Program-made: the position numbers and the translations under genes
Notes under the pieces: model-generated
Seen by the model: only the letters and a program-made list of their open reading frames with translations
Databases searched by the model: none
What the model was told of the DNA's origin: nothing
Assembly: GCA_030068075.1 (NCBI GenBank)
Contig: CM057835.1
Span: 38,367,715-38,431,714, forward strand
From: Paguma larvata
Taxonomy: Eukaryota > Chordata > Mammalia > Carnivora > Viverridae
Direction: 5' to 3'
DNA: 64,000 nucleotides
In this document: positions 25,265 to 36,206 of the stretch, in pieces
Position numbering within the stretch: position 1 is the stretch's first letter
How the letters are laid out: each line of letters starts with the position of its first letter

Positions 25265-25490
25265 TCAAGGTTCAAGTACAAGCATTATCTCATTGACAGA
25301 GGAGTCCAGTGTGATAGGCAACAAAGGTGTGTTTTGTTTTGTTTTGGTTTGGTTTGGTTTGGTTTGGTTTTTAATTTTACAGTTGCATTTGGGGAACTTA
25401 AATATAGAGACATTAAACAAGGCTTTCTCGTAATCACTTAGCTTTTAAGTTGTACATCTGGGATTAAAATGGTTACCCTAGTTTCTAGTA
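25265..25490 (-). mobile_element. Possible MIR-type fragment interrupted by simple repeat
   Basis: gacattaaacaaggctttct, aatcacttagcttttaagt and catctgggattaaaatgg resemble MIR wording, but the order is only partly kept. Orientation is uncertain. The simple repeat at 25329-25372 lies inside it. Confidence 0.3.
25329..25372. repeat. (GTTTT)/(GGTTT) microsatellite
   Basis: Pentamer repeat: three gtttt units turning into five ggttt units. The unit change inside one array suggests a point mutation spread by slippage. Confidence 0.95.
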
Positions 25491-26186
25491 CCCTTCCCCC
25501 CAAATATACGGAAAGCCCTCAGTAAACAGGATGTCACTACTATTTATCACTAGTGTGGGGTATCTTACAATGGTCACTGTTCTTTGGGTCCCAGGATCAA
25601 ACAAGAAAAGTTAAAGTACAATTGTGCTTACAATAACTTGAATAACAAAGTGTTTTTCTGAAGTCAAAAAGGTAGACAGAATACAAACAACATATGAAGG
25701 CTTTCTCTAAATGTTTATTAGTAAATAAGGTTTATATTTACCAGGAACTTTTCTCTCAGGCATACAGAACGTAAGTATCTCCCAATTTCAGCTCTTTCAT
25801 CTTACATCATAACTACTATTTGTGTGATGTGAGACAGGCAAGATGTGTATGCTGGGGAGGGGATACTGTTAGAAGTGATGAAGTAAGAGAATATAGCATC
25901 ATAATTTGCACCCTTAATTTAAAGACATTTGTGTGCTCAACTTTTGACATTTTGGCATATGATGACTGTACCTATAATACCCAGAAGTTTAAAATAAAAC
26001 AAAGCCGTATAGTTAGAGGGAACAGTCCTCATAGAGTGTCCTCACTTCAGACACCATCCATAAGTTTGGGGGTCCTCAGGACTACCTTCACCTCAGACCT
26101 GGTGTCCCCCAACCTCCCTCAGGTTCAGAAATTTTGTAGAAAGCTCACAGAACTCAGGAACCACTTGTCTCTATCCATTTGTGGTG
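25491..26186. other. Unassigned, possible LTR-like end
   Basis: No supported gene. The last 180 bases (for example agaaagctcacagaactcag) resemble wording seen in old LTR repeats but are too short to classify. Confidence 0.4.
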
Positions 26187-26480
26187 CTTAACAAAATACC
26201 ATACACTAGGTAGCTTATGAATAACGGAAATTTATTTCTCATAATTCTGGAGGCTGGAAGTCCAAGATGAAGGTGCCAACATGGTCAGGTGAGGGAAGGC
26301 CTTGTCTAAGCCCCATATTTCTTGTGTCTTTACATGGTGGAAGGGGACTAGGGTTTTCCTAGGATCCTCTCTTATAAGGGCCTTGATCACATTTATGAGG
26401 GTTCCACTTTCATGACTTAAGCAAATCTAATGACTTAACCGTCTACCAATACCACTTTTGAGTGTTAGGATGTCAACTAA
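26187..26480 (-). mobile_element. MaLR-type solo LTR fragment (MLT1/MST-like)
   Basis: Plus-strand reading gives the reverse of the MaLR LTR 3' half: taacaaaataccatacacta, aacggaaatttatttctcat, tctggaggctggaagtccaa, gatgaaggtgccaacatg, cttataagggccttgatcac, tgagggttccactttcatg. No internal viral genes are adjacent, so it is a solo or truncated LTR. Old and inactive. Confidence 0.8.
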
Positions 26481-27940
26481 CAGTATATAAATATTTATCT
26501 CACTGTAATTTTTGCCCTGACCATGGAATTTTAGTATATATTTTAGCCTGTTTTTAGCCTATATTTTAGCCTATATTTCATTTTATTTGCTCCTGTCTCA
26601 TGTTATTCTTGAAATACTTCAGAAATATAGGTGCTGAGGCACATATATCCAATAAATATTTGAAAACTAGAAATTTAAAATTTGAACTCCCTGTGTATAT
26701 GAAACCTCTTCAGTGAATATCTATTAAAAATCCAATGACCAAATGACGTTTCCAAATAATACTAGGAAGAATAATACGTCAAATATTATATATTTTTATA
26801 TGATGCATTCCATTTATAGAATCTTGAGAAAAGCCTTCTCTGAGCCCAGTTCTCATAGTGCAGAACACAGACAACAGTTCATTCTTGTAATATCCAACAA
26901 TGAATTCAAAGTTGAAAGTATCATCAGTTACTTCTTATAAAACATACAGGACAGTTTTTAGGACAGAATATCCTAAACAAACATTTTAAATAAACATTTT
27001 TGAACCTCTAATAATGAACTAACACCATGCAACTTAGATATATATCCTAATTCCAATGAACTCACCATCCATTGGGGAAGCCAGACACCAAAATACATAA
27101 TAACAATGTAACATGGCAGATCTTTTAATAAATATATGCACAGACTAGTGTTACGAGAGTCTCCAACCCAACTTGGGGAGGCCAGAGAAAGAAAGAATTT
27201 AAGATGTAACACATGATTCCTTACAGAAATAAGAAACAGCCAAGGTTAATGTGTAGATCATAAACAAAAGAGTGGTACATTAATTGTAAGTTTGAGAGTG
27301 ACATGCTTGATATAATCATGCCTGAAATGGCTGAATATTATGCCTTAAAAGATTGAATATCTGGACATGAAAAGTAAATTGCTGCATGAGGGGCAAAGTG
27401 CATTTGAGTAGAAGGACTGAGTATTGCTGACCTATTGGGATATCATTGAAAGTAAATGAAAGACATTACCAAGGATAACTAAAAAAGGATTAAAAAGTAA
27501 AAGGAAAGAGACACTGAGGTTACAGCTGATGTTTAAGAACAAGTATTTATAGGGGACACCACTCTGCAGGTATGAAGGGTATCTTCTGTACCCAGTTAGT
27601 CCAGTAGGAAAATATGAAAGGCAATTTTGTAATTTTTTTTTTTCAGTTCTAGACACTTTCCATAGGGAGCCAGCTTTGCTTAATCTTGCATCACATGTCT
27701 ACTTCAGAAATGTATAAGGTCTCTAGTTTGGAATACATTTAGAATTATAAACTTTCTTCATTGGCCGATTTTGTGCTAAATAATCGTACTTGGAGAAAAT
27801 AATCATTGAAAATATTTATCCAGAAAATAAAATCAGAAAAAGAAAATTCTGAAATTATATATATTTGTTGTTATGTAAGAGTCTCTGTTCAGTACGCAGA
27901 CTTCATTTCTCAAATTCTGCCTAGCTGCAAAGGAATTCAT
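26481..27940. other. Unassigned AT-rich stretch
   Basis: No supported exon or clear repeat. A local tandem (ttttagcctatatttagcc type) lies near 26532-26580. Confidence 0.55.
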
Positions 27941-27944
27941 TGTG

Positions 27945-28575
27945 TATCAGTCAGGATTTAACCAGAGAAGCAGAGCCTTTAATGAATAGTGTGAGAATAA
28001 GAGTTATACTAGGAATTCAACCTAACACAGAAGTGGGGAAAGCTTGGAATTCATAATCTAGAAGTGGGGGGGGGGTTGGAAGATTAGAGAGTCACTAACC
28101 AGTCTTCCAAAATACTAGAATACTTGGAAAAGTCCAAACTTCCCTGGAATTGTAAGAATTCAGGCAAATCTAGCTACGAAAAGGGAGTCCATGGAGAGGT
28201 TTATGGGAAGCTGCTACTTCTGAGTATCAGCTACCTTTGTAGGTCTACAGCCAAGTATCTGTTGATTGGTGTAGGGCCAGCAGTCAGGAATATGGTCAGG
28301 GTGGAGAACAGAGGGGAATTAGAGTACTTGTCCGCTCTATCCACTGGGCAAGTTTGCATCTGTCTGTCACCATACGTGACCATGGTGATCATCCAAGGTT
28401 ATGGCCAATGCTTCATTTGTGCCTTCCAAATCCTGTATGAATTTTACATATCTTCCTCATTGGCCAAATCAAAAGTGGAACCACATAGGGAACAGGTTTC
28501 TGGGAGATGTAGTTCCCAACTTAAGCCAGTTAATAATAGCACAATCCAGGATAGTCTGTCCCTTATAAGCTTGAT
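27945..28575 (-). mobile_element. Possible divergent LTR-type repeat
   Basis: Starts tcagtcaggatttaaccaga followed by gaagcagagcc and ends near tgggagatgtagttcccaac with ttaagccagttaataatagc, wording shared by old mammalian LTR-like repeats. The middle is not recognisable. A 161-codon frame at 28124-28609 runs through it on the plus strand but has no coding character that I can see. A G-rich run lies at about 28066-28075. Confidence 0.35.
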
Positions 28576-28598
28576 AATTGATATACATACATACTTCT

Positions 28599-28855
28599 TG
28601 AAAGTATAGTTAAAATACTGTATTGTTTACTTTAAATTTGATAAGAGAATAGATCCTAAGTGTTTTTACCCCCCTCACACACACATACATACAAAATGGT
28701 AACAGTGAAGTGATAGCTGTATTAATTAACTTGATCGTGGCAGTCATTTCACAGTGTATATGTACATTAAATCATCACATCATATAATTTAAATATATTT
28801 GGCTTTTATTTGTCAGTAATTCTTCAATAAGACTAGAAAAAGAAGTATATTTAAC
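28599..28855 (+). mobile_element. L1MA-type 3' UTR fragment
   Basis: agttaaaatactgtattgtt, agaatagatcctaagtgttt, then attaattaacttgatcgtgg, cagtcatttcacagtgtat, aaatcatcacatcatataat and ttttatttgtcagtaattct follow the L1MA 3' UTR, matching the other copy at 19030-19264. Confidence 0.8.
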
Positions 28856-28867
28856 TTACAAAAAAAG

Positions 28868-31800
28868 TCAGTTACAGAAATGGTTTAAGATGACAACGTA
28901 GGAACATTCTGAATTCATCCCTTTCCATGGAGACAACAAATCCACACGTATATGTGGAAAATTCCCTCTGAAAAACATGTGAAAACTCCTGAATAAGCTC
29001 CTGTACAACAAAGTGTAAAAGGGCCACATTGAAACAGGTAGGAGATGCGGAGACATGGTCTCTACCATTTCTCCATTCCCCCTCCTCATAGTGTGGTGAC
29101 CTGACACAGTCAGGAGGGATCTCACAAATTCATAACAAATATATAACTTCTACCTGAGGAGCAAGGACACCCCACACATCAGACATCCCAATCCTTAGGA
29201 CCTGCCCTAGAGAGCCAAGCCCCAAAATGTCTGGCTTGAAAAATAATAGGCCGTATGCCTGGGGAAACCATAGGGCTGTAGAGAAAGAGATTCCACTCTT
29301 AAAGGGTTTGCTCATAGACTCATTCATTCACTCCAAGATCTAACACAGAAGCAAATGTCTGAAAAGAGTCTGGATTGTAAATGAAGGAGATTCATTTGCT
29401 ATCCTTGAAGCATCTTCTGGTGGAGCAGGAGCCTATTGGAACTCTCTCTGGAGATGGGAGACACTAGGAGGCACCGTTTTAGGCATATTTCTTATACCCT
29501 GCTTTATACTCTAATAGCAGTATTTTTTTATTTACTTTTCTTCCAACATATCAATGTTGGTGGATGCCCCCCACCCCTGTGTACCGCTTCTCAGGATCCT
29601 ACCTAAGCCAGCAGGGTGGGTGTTTTTCCTCCACATGCTTCTCCACTGTGAGCACACCCGAGCTGGCCAGAGTGCACAGCTCACACAAGGGATGCTCCTG
29701 GCTCTGGTGGCCAAGGGAGATACTGTGGGTCTGAAACAATTGGAGAGAGAGTTCTTCCCAGGCTACCACCTACGGGGCACTGCACAGACAGGGGACTGAA
29801 ACATACCCCCAGTCTTCCTATGAAAAAGGCCATCTACTTTACCTTGTAGCTTCATCCTGAGGGACAGGCTTCAGGCTACCACACATTTAGAGGCTATGAA
29901 AGTGCTCTTAGAGAATGTAGGCCAGGGGATACCATCTTTGAGCTCTTACTTGGCCTTGCTATAGTTCATTGGTGCATGCTAGAAAGGAGCCCATACACCC
30001 ATCTGAAGCCCCGAACTTTGCAGCTGTCACTAATGGAACACTTCCAGATCACTTGGTCTTAGAAGCCAGCAGCATCCATGGTTTTTGTGGTCCCACAGGA
30101 CTGTACATATTTGCATAGCTTGAAAGCTGCTACCTGAGGGTATAGCTTTCAGTCAGCCTGAAACTAGACGTTGACTGAGATCCCTCCCTCTGGAATCCTC
30201 CTACATCTTGGCATACCCTCCATAACTGGGACTTACCAAGAAAAAAATCAGGCTGCTCAGACAATCACAAAGTTTTGAGAGATGACTAAGAGCTAGGATG
30301 ATGTTAAGTGATAAGATTTATTTCCTACACAAGGCCACTCCTGCAAAACTAGGAGAGATAGGTGTTTTGCCTAATACATAGAAACAAATACAGAGACTGG
30401 AGAAAAATGAGAGAGGAATAGTTGCAAGTGAAAGAACAAGATAAAACCCCAGGGAAAATAAATCTTAGTGAAATGCATAAGTAATTTACCTGAGCTCAAA
30501 GTCATGGCCATAAAGATGCTCACTAAACTCAGTAGAAGCATGGAGGGTAGAAACCTTCAAAACTAATAGATAGAAAATATGAGAAAGTACTAAACAGAAG
30601 TCACAGAACTGAAGAATATAATAATCTAACTGAACCGAGAAATACATTAAAAGGGTTCAATAGCAGATTAGAGAAACTGAAGAAAGTATCCATAAACTCC
30701 AAGACAGGGCTAGAGAACTCACCCAAAAAATGCAGCAAAAAGAGAAAAAAAGAATTAAAAGTCAAGATAGTCAGAGGTCAATTAGACAACATTAAGCAGA
30801 ATAACATTCATATTATATGGGTCCCAGACAGAGAACAAGAGAGAGGGGCAGAAAGCTTATTTGAAGAAATAATGGCTGAAAACTTCCCTAATCTGGGGTT
30901 AGAAACAGACATTCAGCTCCAAGAAGCCTTGAGAGTTCCAAACAAGAAGAACTCAAAGAGATCCATGCCAAGACACATTATAATTAATTCTAATAAATTC
31001 TAAGAATAAAAAAAAGAATTCTAAGAATAAAAAAAAATCTTAAAAGCAGCAAGAGAAAATCAACTTGTTATATACAAGAGAATGCCCATAAAGTTACCAA
31101 CAGTTTTCTCAGCAAAAATCTTGCAGGTCAGAAGGCAATGACATGATGTATTCAAAGTGCTGAAAGAAAAAGAAAAACAATCAAGAATACTCTACCTGCC
31201 ACGGTTATCATTTATAGTTGAAGAGATAAAGAGCTTTGCAAATAAAAGTTAAAAAGAGTTCATCAAAACTAACTAAATTGACTTTGCAAGAAATGTAAAA
31301 GGACTTTTTTTGGCTGAAATGAAAAGGTACTAATTAGTAATAAAAAATGCAAAGCTAAAAATCTTCACTAGTAAAGGTAAATACATAGTAAGAGTAATGG
31401 TTAATAACTTATAAAGCTAATATGAGGGCTAAAGGAAAAAGTAGTAAAAAATAACCATAACTGCAATAATTAAAGGACACACAAAAAGATGTAAAATGTG
31501 ACATCAAAAAGATAAAACGTTGGGGTGGGGAGTGAAAATGTAGAGTTTTAGAATGCATTTGAATTTAACTTGCTAGGAACTTTAAAAAAATATATGTATA
31601 TATATATATAGGAAACCACTGGTTCTGAACTTTTGTTCAGAGGTTTTGATTACGGATATGCCATGAGGCATATATATACATATATACAAATAAAGAAATT
31701 TAAAGATACCTGAGACAAATGAAAATGAAAATTCAACAAACCAAAATCTGTAAGATGTAGCAAAAGCATCCAGAAGAGTCAAGTTCTTAATGATACAGGC

Positions 31801-32210
31801 CTACCTTAAGAAATAAAAATCGCAAATAAACATTCAAACTTTACACACAAAGGAACTAGAAAAAGAACAAAGCAAGCAAAAAAAAATAATATAAGGAAGG
31901 AAATTATAAAGAACAGAATGGAAATAGAGACTAAAGACATAATAGAAAAGGTCAATGAAACTAAGGTATTGTCCTTTGAAAAGATTAGCAAATTGACAAA
32001 TCTTTAGCTAGACTCAAAAAAAAGAGAGGGGTCATATAAAATAAAAAATGAAAGAGGAGAAATTGCAGCCGATACCAAAGAAGTACAAAGGATTGTAAAA
32101 GGTTACTACAACAATTATATAACAACAAGCTGGACAACCTAAGAAGCAATAGATAAATTCCTAGAAATAAACAATATTAAAATATTGAATCATGAAAAAA
32201 TGAAAAATCA
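28868..32210 (+). mobile_element. Old L1 LINE, 5' region through start of ORF2
   Basis: A 3.3 kb decayed L1M-type element on the plus strand. 28868-30500 is 5'-UTR-like. 30580-31330 carries ORF1-type wording (gtcccagacagagaacaaga, gaagaaataatggctgaaaa, gatccatgccaagacacatt, ttcaaagtgctgaaagaaaa, caagaatactctacctgcca). 31340-31740 is the inter-ORF linker (ctagtaaaggtaaataca, tagagttttagaatgcattt). 31740-32210 resembles the start of ORF2 or a HAL1-type region. It is full of stops and frameshifts, so no functional protein is encoded. Small tandem duplications (ttctaagaataaaaaaaa twice) lie at 30990-31040. The 3' part is missing, replaced by a SINE fragment at 32217. Confidence 0.75.
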
Positions 32211-32216
32211 ATCTAT

Positions 32217-32343
32217 TTCGGCTCAGGTCATGATCTCACTGTTCGTGAGATCCAGCCCCACGTTGGGCTTTGCACTGAGAGCACATAGCCTGCTTGGGAT
32301 TCTCTCTCTGTCCCTATTGTTCTGCCTCTCCCCTATGCCTATG
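32217..32343 (+). mobile_element. 5'-truncated carnivore SINE fragment
   Basis: Begins inside the element (ttcggctcaggtcatgatct), continues gttcgtgagatccagcccca and tagcctgcttgggattctct, and ends in the CT-rich part without a clear A tail. The tRNA-like head is missing. The truncation at both ends suggests a later deletion rather than ordinary insertion. Confidence 0.8.
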
Positions 32344-32663
32344 TTTGTTGCAATTTTCCATTTACTTTATCACAGGACGTGGAAGTACTAACTGACACCC
32401 CAAGGACACTCCTGCATTGTGTCTATCCCTGTTTGCTTGCATTGTATAGTAGTGACTCTAGTTTGGTTTTGTTTTCTTTTCTTTTTGGAGAGTCATGGCC
32501 GGTACAGTATCATGGACTTTGCCCATTAATTCGCTAGCATGAGGATTTCATTGTGACCACATGGAAGTTTCATCTTCCAGTCTCACAGAAACATGACTGT
32601 ATCCTCTGGGAAATCATTTCTCTTATTTCTACCTCTTAATACTTGCACATTGTATTTTTTTTA
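32344..32663. other. Unassigned
   Basis: No gene or recognisable repeat. Confidence 0.5.
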
Positions 32664-33262
32664 TTACTGTCATAACAAACTACCCAAACCCAAGATGCTT
32701 AAAATAGCATCCATTTATTTTCTCACAGTTCTGTAGATGAAATGTCTCGCAGATTCTGCTGATGCCAAGGTGCTGGCAAGATAGTATTCTTTACTAGAAA
32801 CTCTCAAGGATAATCTGCCTCCAAGCTCGTTCAGTTTGCATGTATGTTGGGGGTGAATTCAGTTTCCTGTGATTACGGCTGAAATCTTTAGCTGCTGGCT
32901 ATCAATCGAGTCCCCTCTTAGCTCTTAGAGGCTTTGCTCTGGTACTTGACATGGCTGTCATCTCAGAACCAGCAGGTGGGACAACTCCTTTTCACCTTCC
33001 GAGTCTCTCTGACCTCCCCTTCTGAGTCATCACTCTTGCTTTCCTTTTCTGCCTGCTGCTACTTTTAAAGTTTCTTGTGATTACCCTGAACCTACTTGAA
33101 CAATTCAGGATAATCTCCCTATTGTAAGGGTGTTTATTTAGTATCCTTAATTCCATTTGCAAAGTTCTTTCTCAGTAGGACCTAGATTCGTGTTTGATGG
33201 AGTGACCAGGAGATGGGAATACTGTAGAAACATCTTTGAGATTTTGCCTACCATAGCCATTA
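32664..33262 (-). mobile_element. Old LTR-like repeat (MLT/MaLR-type wording)
   Basis: Plus-strand wording tcataacaaactacccaaac, ttattttctcacagttctgt, ttcaggataatctccctatt, ccttaattccatttgcaaag and acatctttgagattttgcct matches, in reverse, a long-known family of mammalian LTR-like repeats whose other end reads gtaggcagaataatgg. The subfamily is uncertain. About 600 bp, no coding content. Confidence 0.6.
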
Positions 33263-34143
33263 ATCTTGTACCATGTACTGATTGCTCATTTAGAGCATAT
33301 CCTATATCCTGAAAGACATTACCCTATCCTGCATGATGTTTATACTCAAATGGTACCCGAGTCCACCATTTTTATTACTTTTTCTCTTTGGGTTTCGTGC
33401 CATTATTTGGTTCCTGCCACTTTGACATGCCTTCAGCCCCAATAAATTCAAATAACTGATTTTGGTAGCATTATTTTCCATAGTTATCCTGGCTTGCCAG
33501 GGATAACCACTCCAGAGCTTTTTAAAAATGTTGACATTTTATTCTTCACTGTAACTCTCAAAGCCTGGGGAAGGGAGTGTCCTCTGACCCTCCCAGAGAA
33601 CATGTAGAAATTGGTAAGTAGGTCTCACACAATAAATTTACTCTAAGGCTTTGGCTGCCTTTCTCAAATCCCAAGGAAATTATAGCATTTCAACTTTCTC
33701 TAGTATAGGCCAACTTTGAGTTCTGTTTTTAGCTGACCCACCAAGAAAATTGTTTCCTCCATCTACTCAAGCTAACACTTTGAATTCAGAATTGCTTGTT
33801 AGTACAACCATGTAAATAAATTTGGCCCAATCCAACCTACTTTATTCCATCTCGATCCAACACCTTTAGAATACTTTCCTATGTATGTTCATCATGTATT
33901 TGTTTATAATATTGTGAAAATTGTATCATCATCTTGATGTGTATAGTATATACTCACAGGTCGTACTTTGTATTTGACCTCTGAGTCAACCCAGAGCTTG
34001 AATTTGTTTTTAATTCTAGAAGCAGTGAGCTGTGTTAGGGGTAGGTCTTAAGGAGATCAGCATTTCTCTAAAAGGCACTGATTAAGAGAGGTCACTACAA
34101 GTTCTTCATACAAGAAGAAAGCAACCTTTCTGGATAGGAGAGG
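33263..34143. other. Unassigned
   Basis: No supported gene. Ordinary AT-rich DNA. Confidence 0.55.
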
Positions 34144-34156
34144 GAGGACTGCTTCT

Positions 34157-34201
34157 TTTTAATATTTTATTTATTTTTGAGAGAGAGAGAGAGAGAGAAA
34201 T

Positions 34202-34232
<31 letters not shown>

Positions 34233-34367
34233 GAGAGAGATCTAAAGCAGGATCCAGGCTCTCAGCTGTCAGCACAAAGCCTGACGTGGGGCTCAAACTC
34301 ACAAACTGCAAGATCATGACCTGAGTCGAAGCAGGATGCTTAACTGACTGAGCCACCCAGGCTCCCT
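34157..34367 (-). mobile_element. Carnivore tRNA-Lys SINE with expanded GA tract
   Basis: Minus-strand full-length copy. The GA part (about 34180-34240) is expanded. Flanked by gaggactgcttct (34144-34156) and gaggatggcttct (34368-34380), an 11 of 13 target duplication. Confidence 0.93.
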
Positions 34368-34380
34368 GAGGATGGCTTCT

Positions 34381-35962
34381 ACTGACAGACAAGGCTGCTA
34401 GTAAAGATAAGTTAGATGTAAAACACTGGAGAAGAATGACAGGCTGTATCTCTCACTGCCTCTTTCCGACACTCTTCCTATCCTCTTTCCATATGGCTGC
34501 AGTAGCCTTCTAACAGTTATGGTTAGTGCTTCACTTCCACCTTCCAAACCCATAACCCATTCTTTCAGTCACTCCTAACCTGGAGTTATGCAAGGAAGGG
34601 AGTTCAGGGACACAGTTACCAGTTTAACAAAATTGAAAATAACATTGTCCCACAGAAGGTTCAAATCTTAGTGTCTGAGCAATTTTCCTCATTCATAGAC
34701 AAGGTAGATTCACTTTCCCTTTTGAGAGTTTGCTGAAAGAAAAAAATAATAATCTAACTACCCCAGGGTGAAGGTAAGCAGGGAAATTTGGGGAGAGGTT
34801 TTCTACTGATGAAGCATGATATGGATCTATAGTCATTAATCTCCACTTCTTGTTTCTGTTTTATTTTTTAAGCAGAATTAGAACACTATCACTTAAAAAA
34901 ATCTTTGATCATGTTTGGTCACTACACAGGTAAAAAATACATTCTCAGATTACTACCACATGTGCTGTGGTTAGTGAGGTTACCTACATCTGAACTACAG
35001 AAGAATAGCCTAGGATGGGTTGTCACTATATATAATGACTAAATTGAAATTTAGTCATATTAATTAAATGAAAATAACTTGCTATTTAAGGTTAAAATAC
35101 CCAGCCAAAAAATATATATCTGCTCTTTTACTTTGTCTAAGCCAACTCTTGTATTGAAAATCAGGATAATTATTTTGGATAATTAGTGGAAAAATAGGGT
35201 GATACGTAATTCTAAAGATTTTGAATAGCAAATCAAGTTTCACTGCATACACGTGAATGTGAGAATACTAAGCATTTGGAAACAGGTTTCATCAACTACA
35301 ATAGATGTATTTAACCTGTACTTAGTACAGTGCTTGACACATATTAGGCAATCAATACTTGTTAGAGGCATGACTGGATATGTGAAGGATGGGATCATTG
35401 TGGAAGGTCAAAGATGAACTCTATAAACCTGGATGTTTTTTGTTCTTGTTACTATTTTCATTGTTTTCGATGGTGGTAGTGGTGCTAATGATAGTGTTTT
35501 ATTTTTTCAGACTGTAATCACTTTTTCCATACAGGGATAGTTGTTCTGGTGAACCATCAGGACAGGAAAATAAAGTTGGGAGCTACTGATTCATAGATAT
35601 TTTAAGATGATAATTTCTGTGTAAGGTTATCCTCAGAATTCACAATATGGAGCCCACTAAGTTCTCACTCTACTTCTTGAGGGTATTTATGATTTCCTTG
35701 AATTAAGTGGTTCCCGATTCAGAACTTCTCCTTGTACTAGGTATATCTAAATTTCTCCTTGTTGGAAATATTTATAGTAAGAGTTATTGTAATTTATAAC
35801 GAATCTTTTCTGTATTTGCTTACTGTGATCTCCCTTTGTTATAACTTTCCACTTTTGGGCTTTATTATTATTTTCAAAAGTTAGATTTGTTTTTTAATTT
35901 CTAAGGGAGGTGATTTATTTCACCCACAATGTTTTTATACTATAGTTAATATAAGGCAGATA
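34381..35962. other. Unassigned, with L2 terminus near 35310-35375
   Basis: Mostly unclassified. gtacttagtacagtgcttga, cacatattaggcaatcaat and acttgttagaggcatga at 35310-35375 are an L2/MIR-type 3' end on the plus strand. No exon seen. Confidence 0.5.
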
Positions 35963-36194
35963 GCAATGGCACACCTGAGTGGCTCAGTTGGTTAAGCATC
36001 TGACTTCGGCTCAGGTTATGATCTCAGGGCTCATGAGTTTGAGCCCCATGTTAGGGTCCTGTTCTGACAGCTCAGAGCCTGAAGCCTGCTTAGGATACTG
36101 TGTCTCCTCTCTCTCTGCCCCTCCCTGCTTGCTTGCTCTCTCTCTCACTCTCTGTCTCTCAAAAATAAACATTTAAAAATTTTTTAATAAAAAA
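35963..36194 (+). mobile_element. Carnivore tRNA-Lys SINE
   Basis: Plus-strand full-length copy (ctgagtggctcagttggtta, gctcagagcctgaagcctgc, aaaaataaac tail). Target duplication ataaggcagata at 35951-35962 and ataagccagata at 36195-36206 (11 of 12). Last SINE before a 13.5 kb SINE-free interval. Confidence 0.93.
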
Positions 36195-36206
36195 ATAAGC
36201 CAGATA

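Noticed and set aside
25820..26191. 123-codon plus-strand frame
   Set aside because: Begins in unassigned DNA and ends in the MaLR LTR. No coding signature.
28124..28609. Longest plus-strand frame in the window (161 codons)
   Set aside because: Runs through a probable LTR-like repeat, has no splice context and no recognisable domain.
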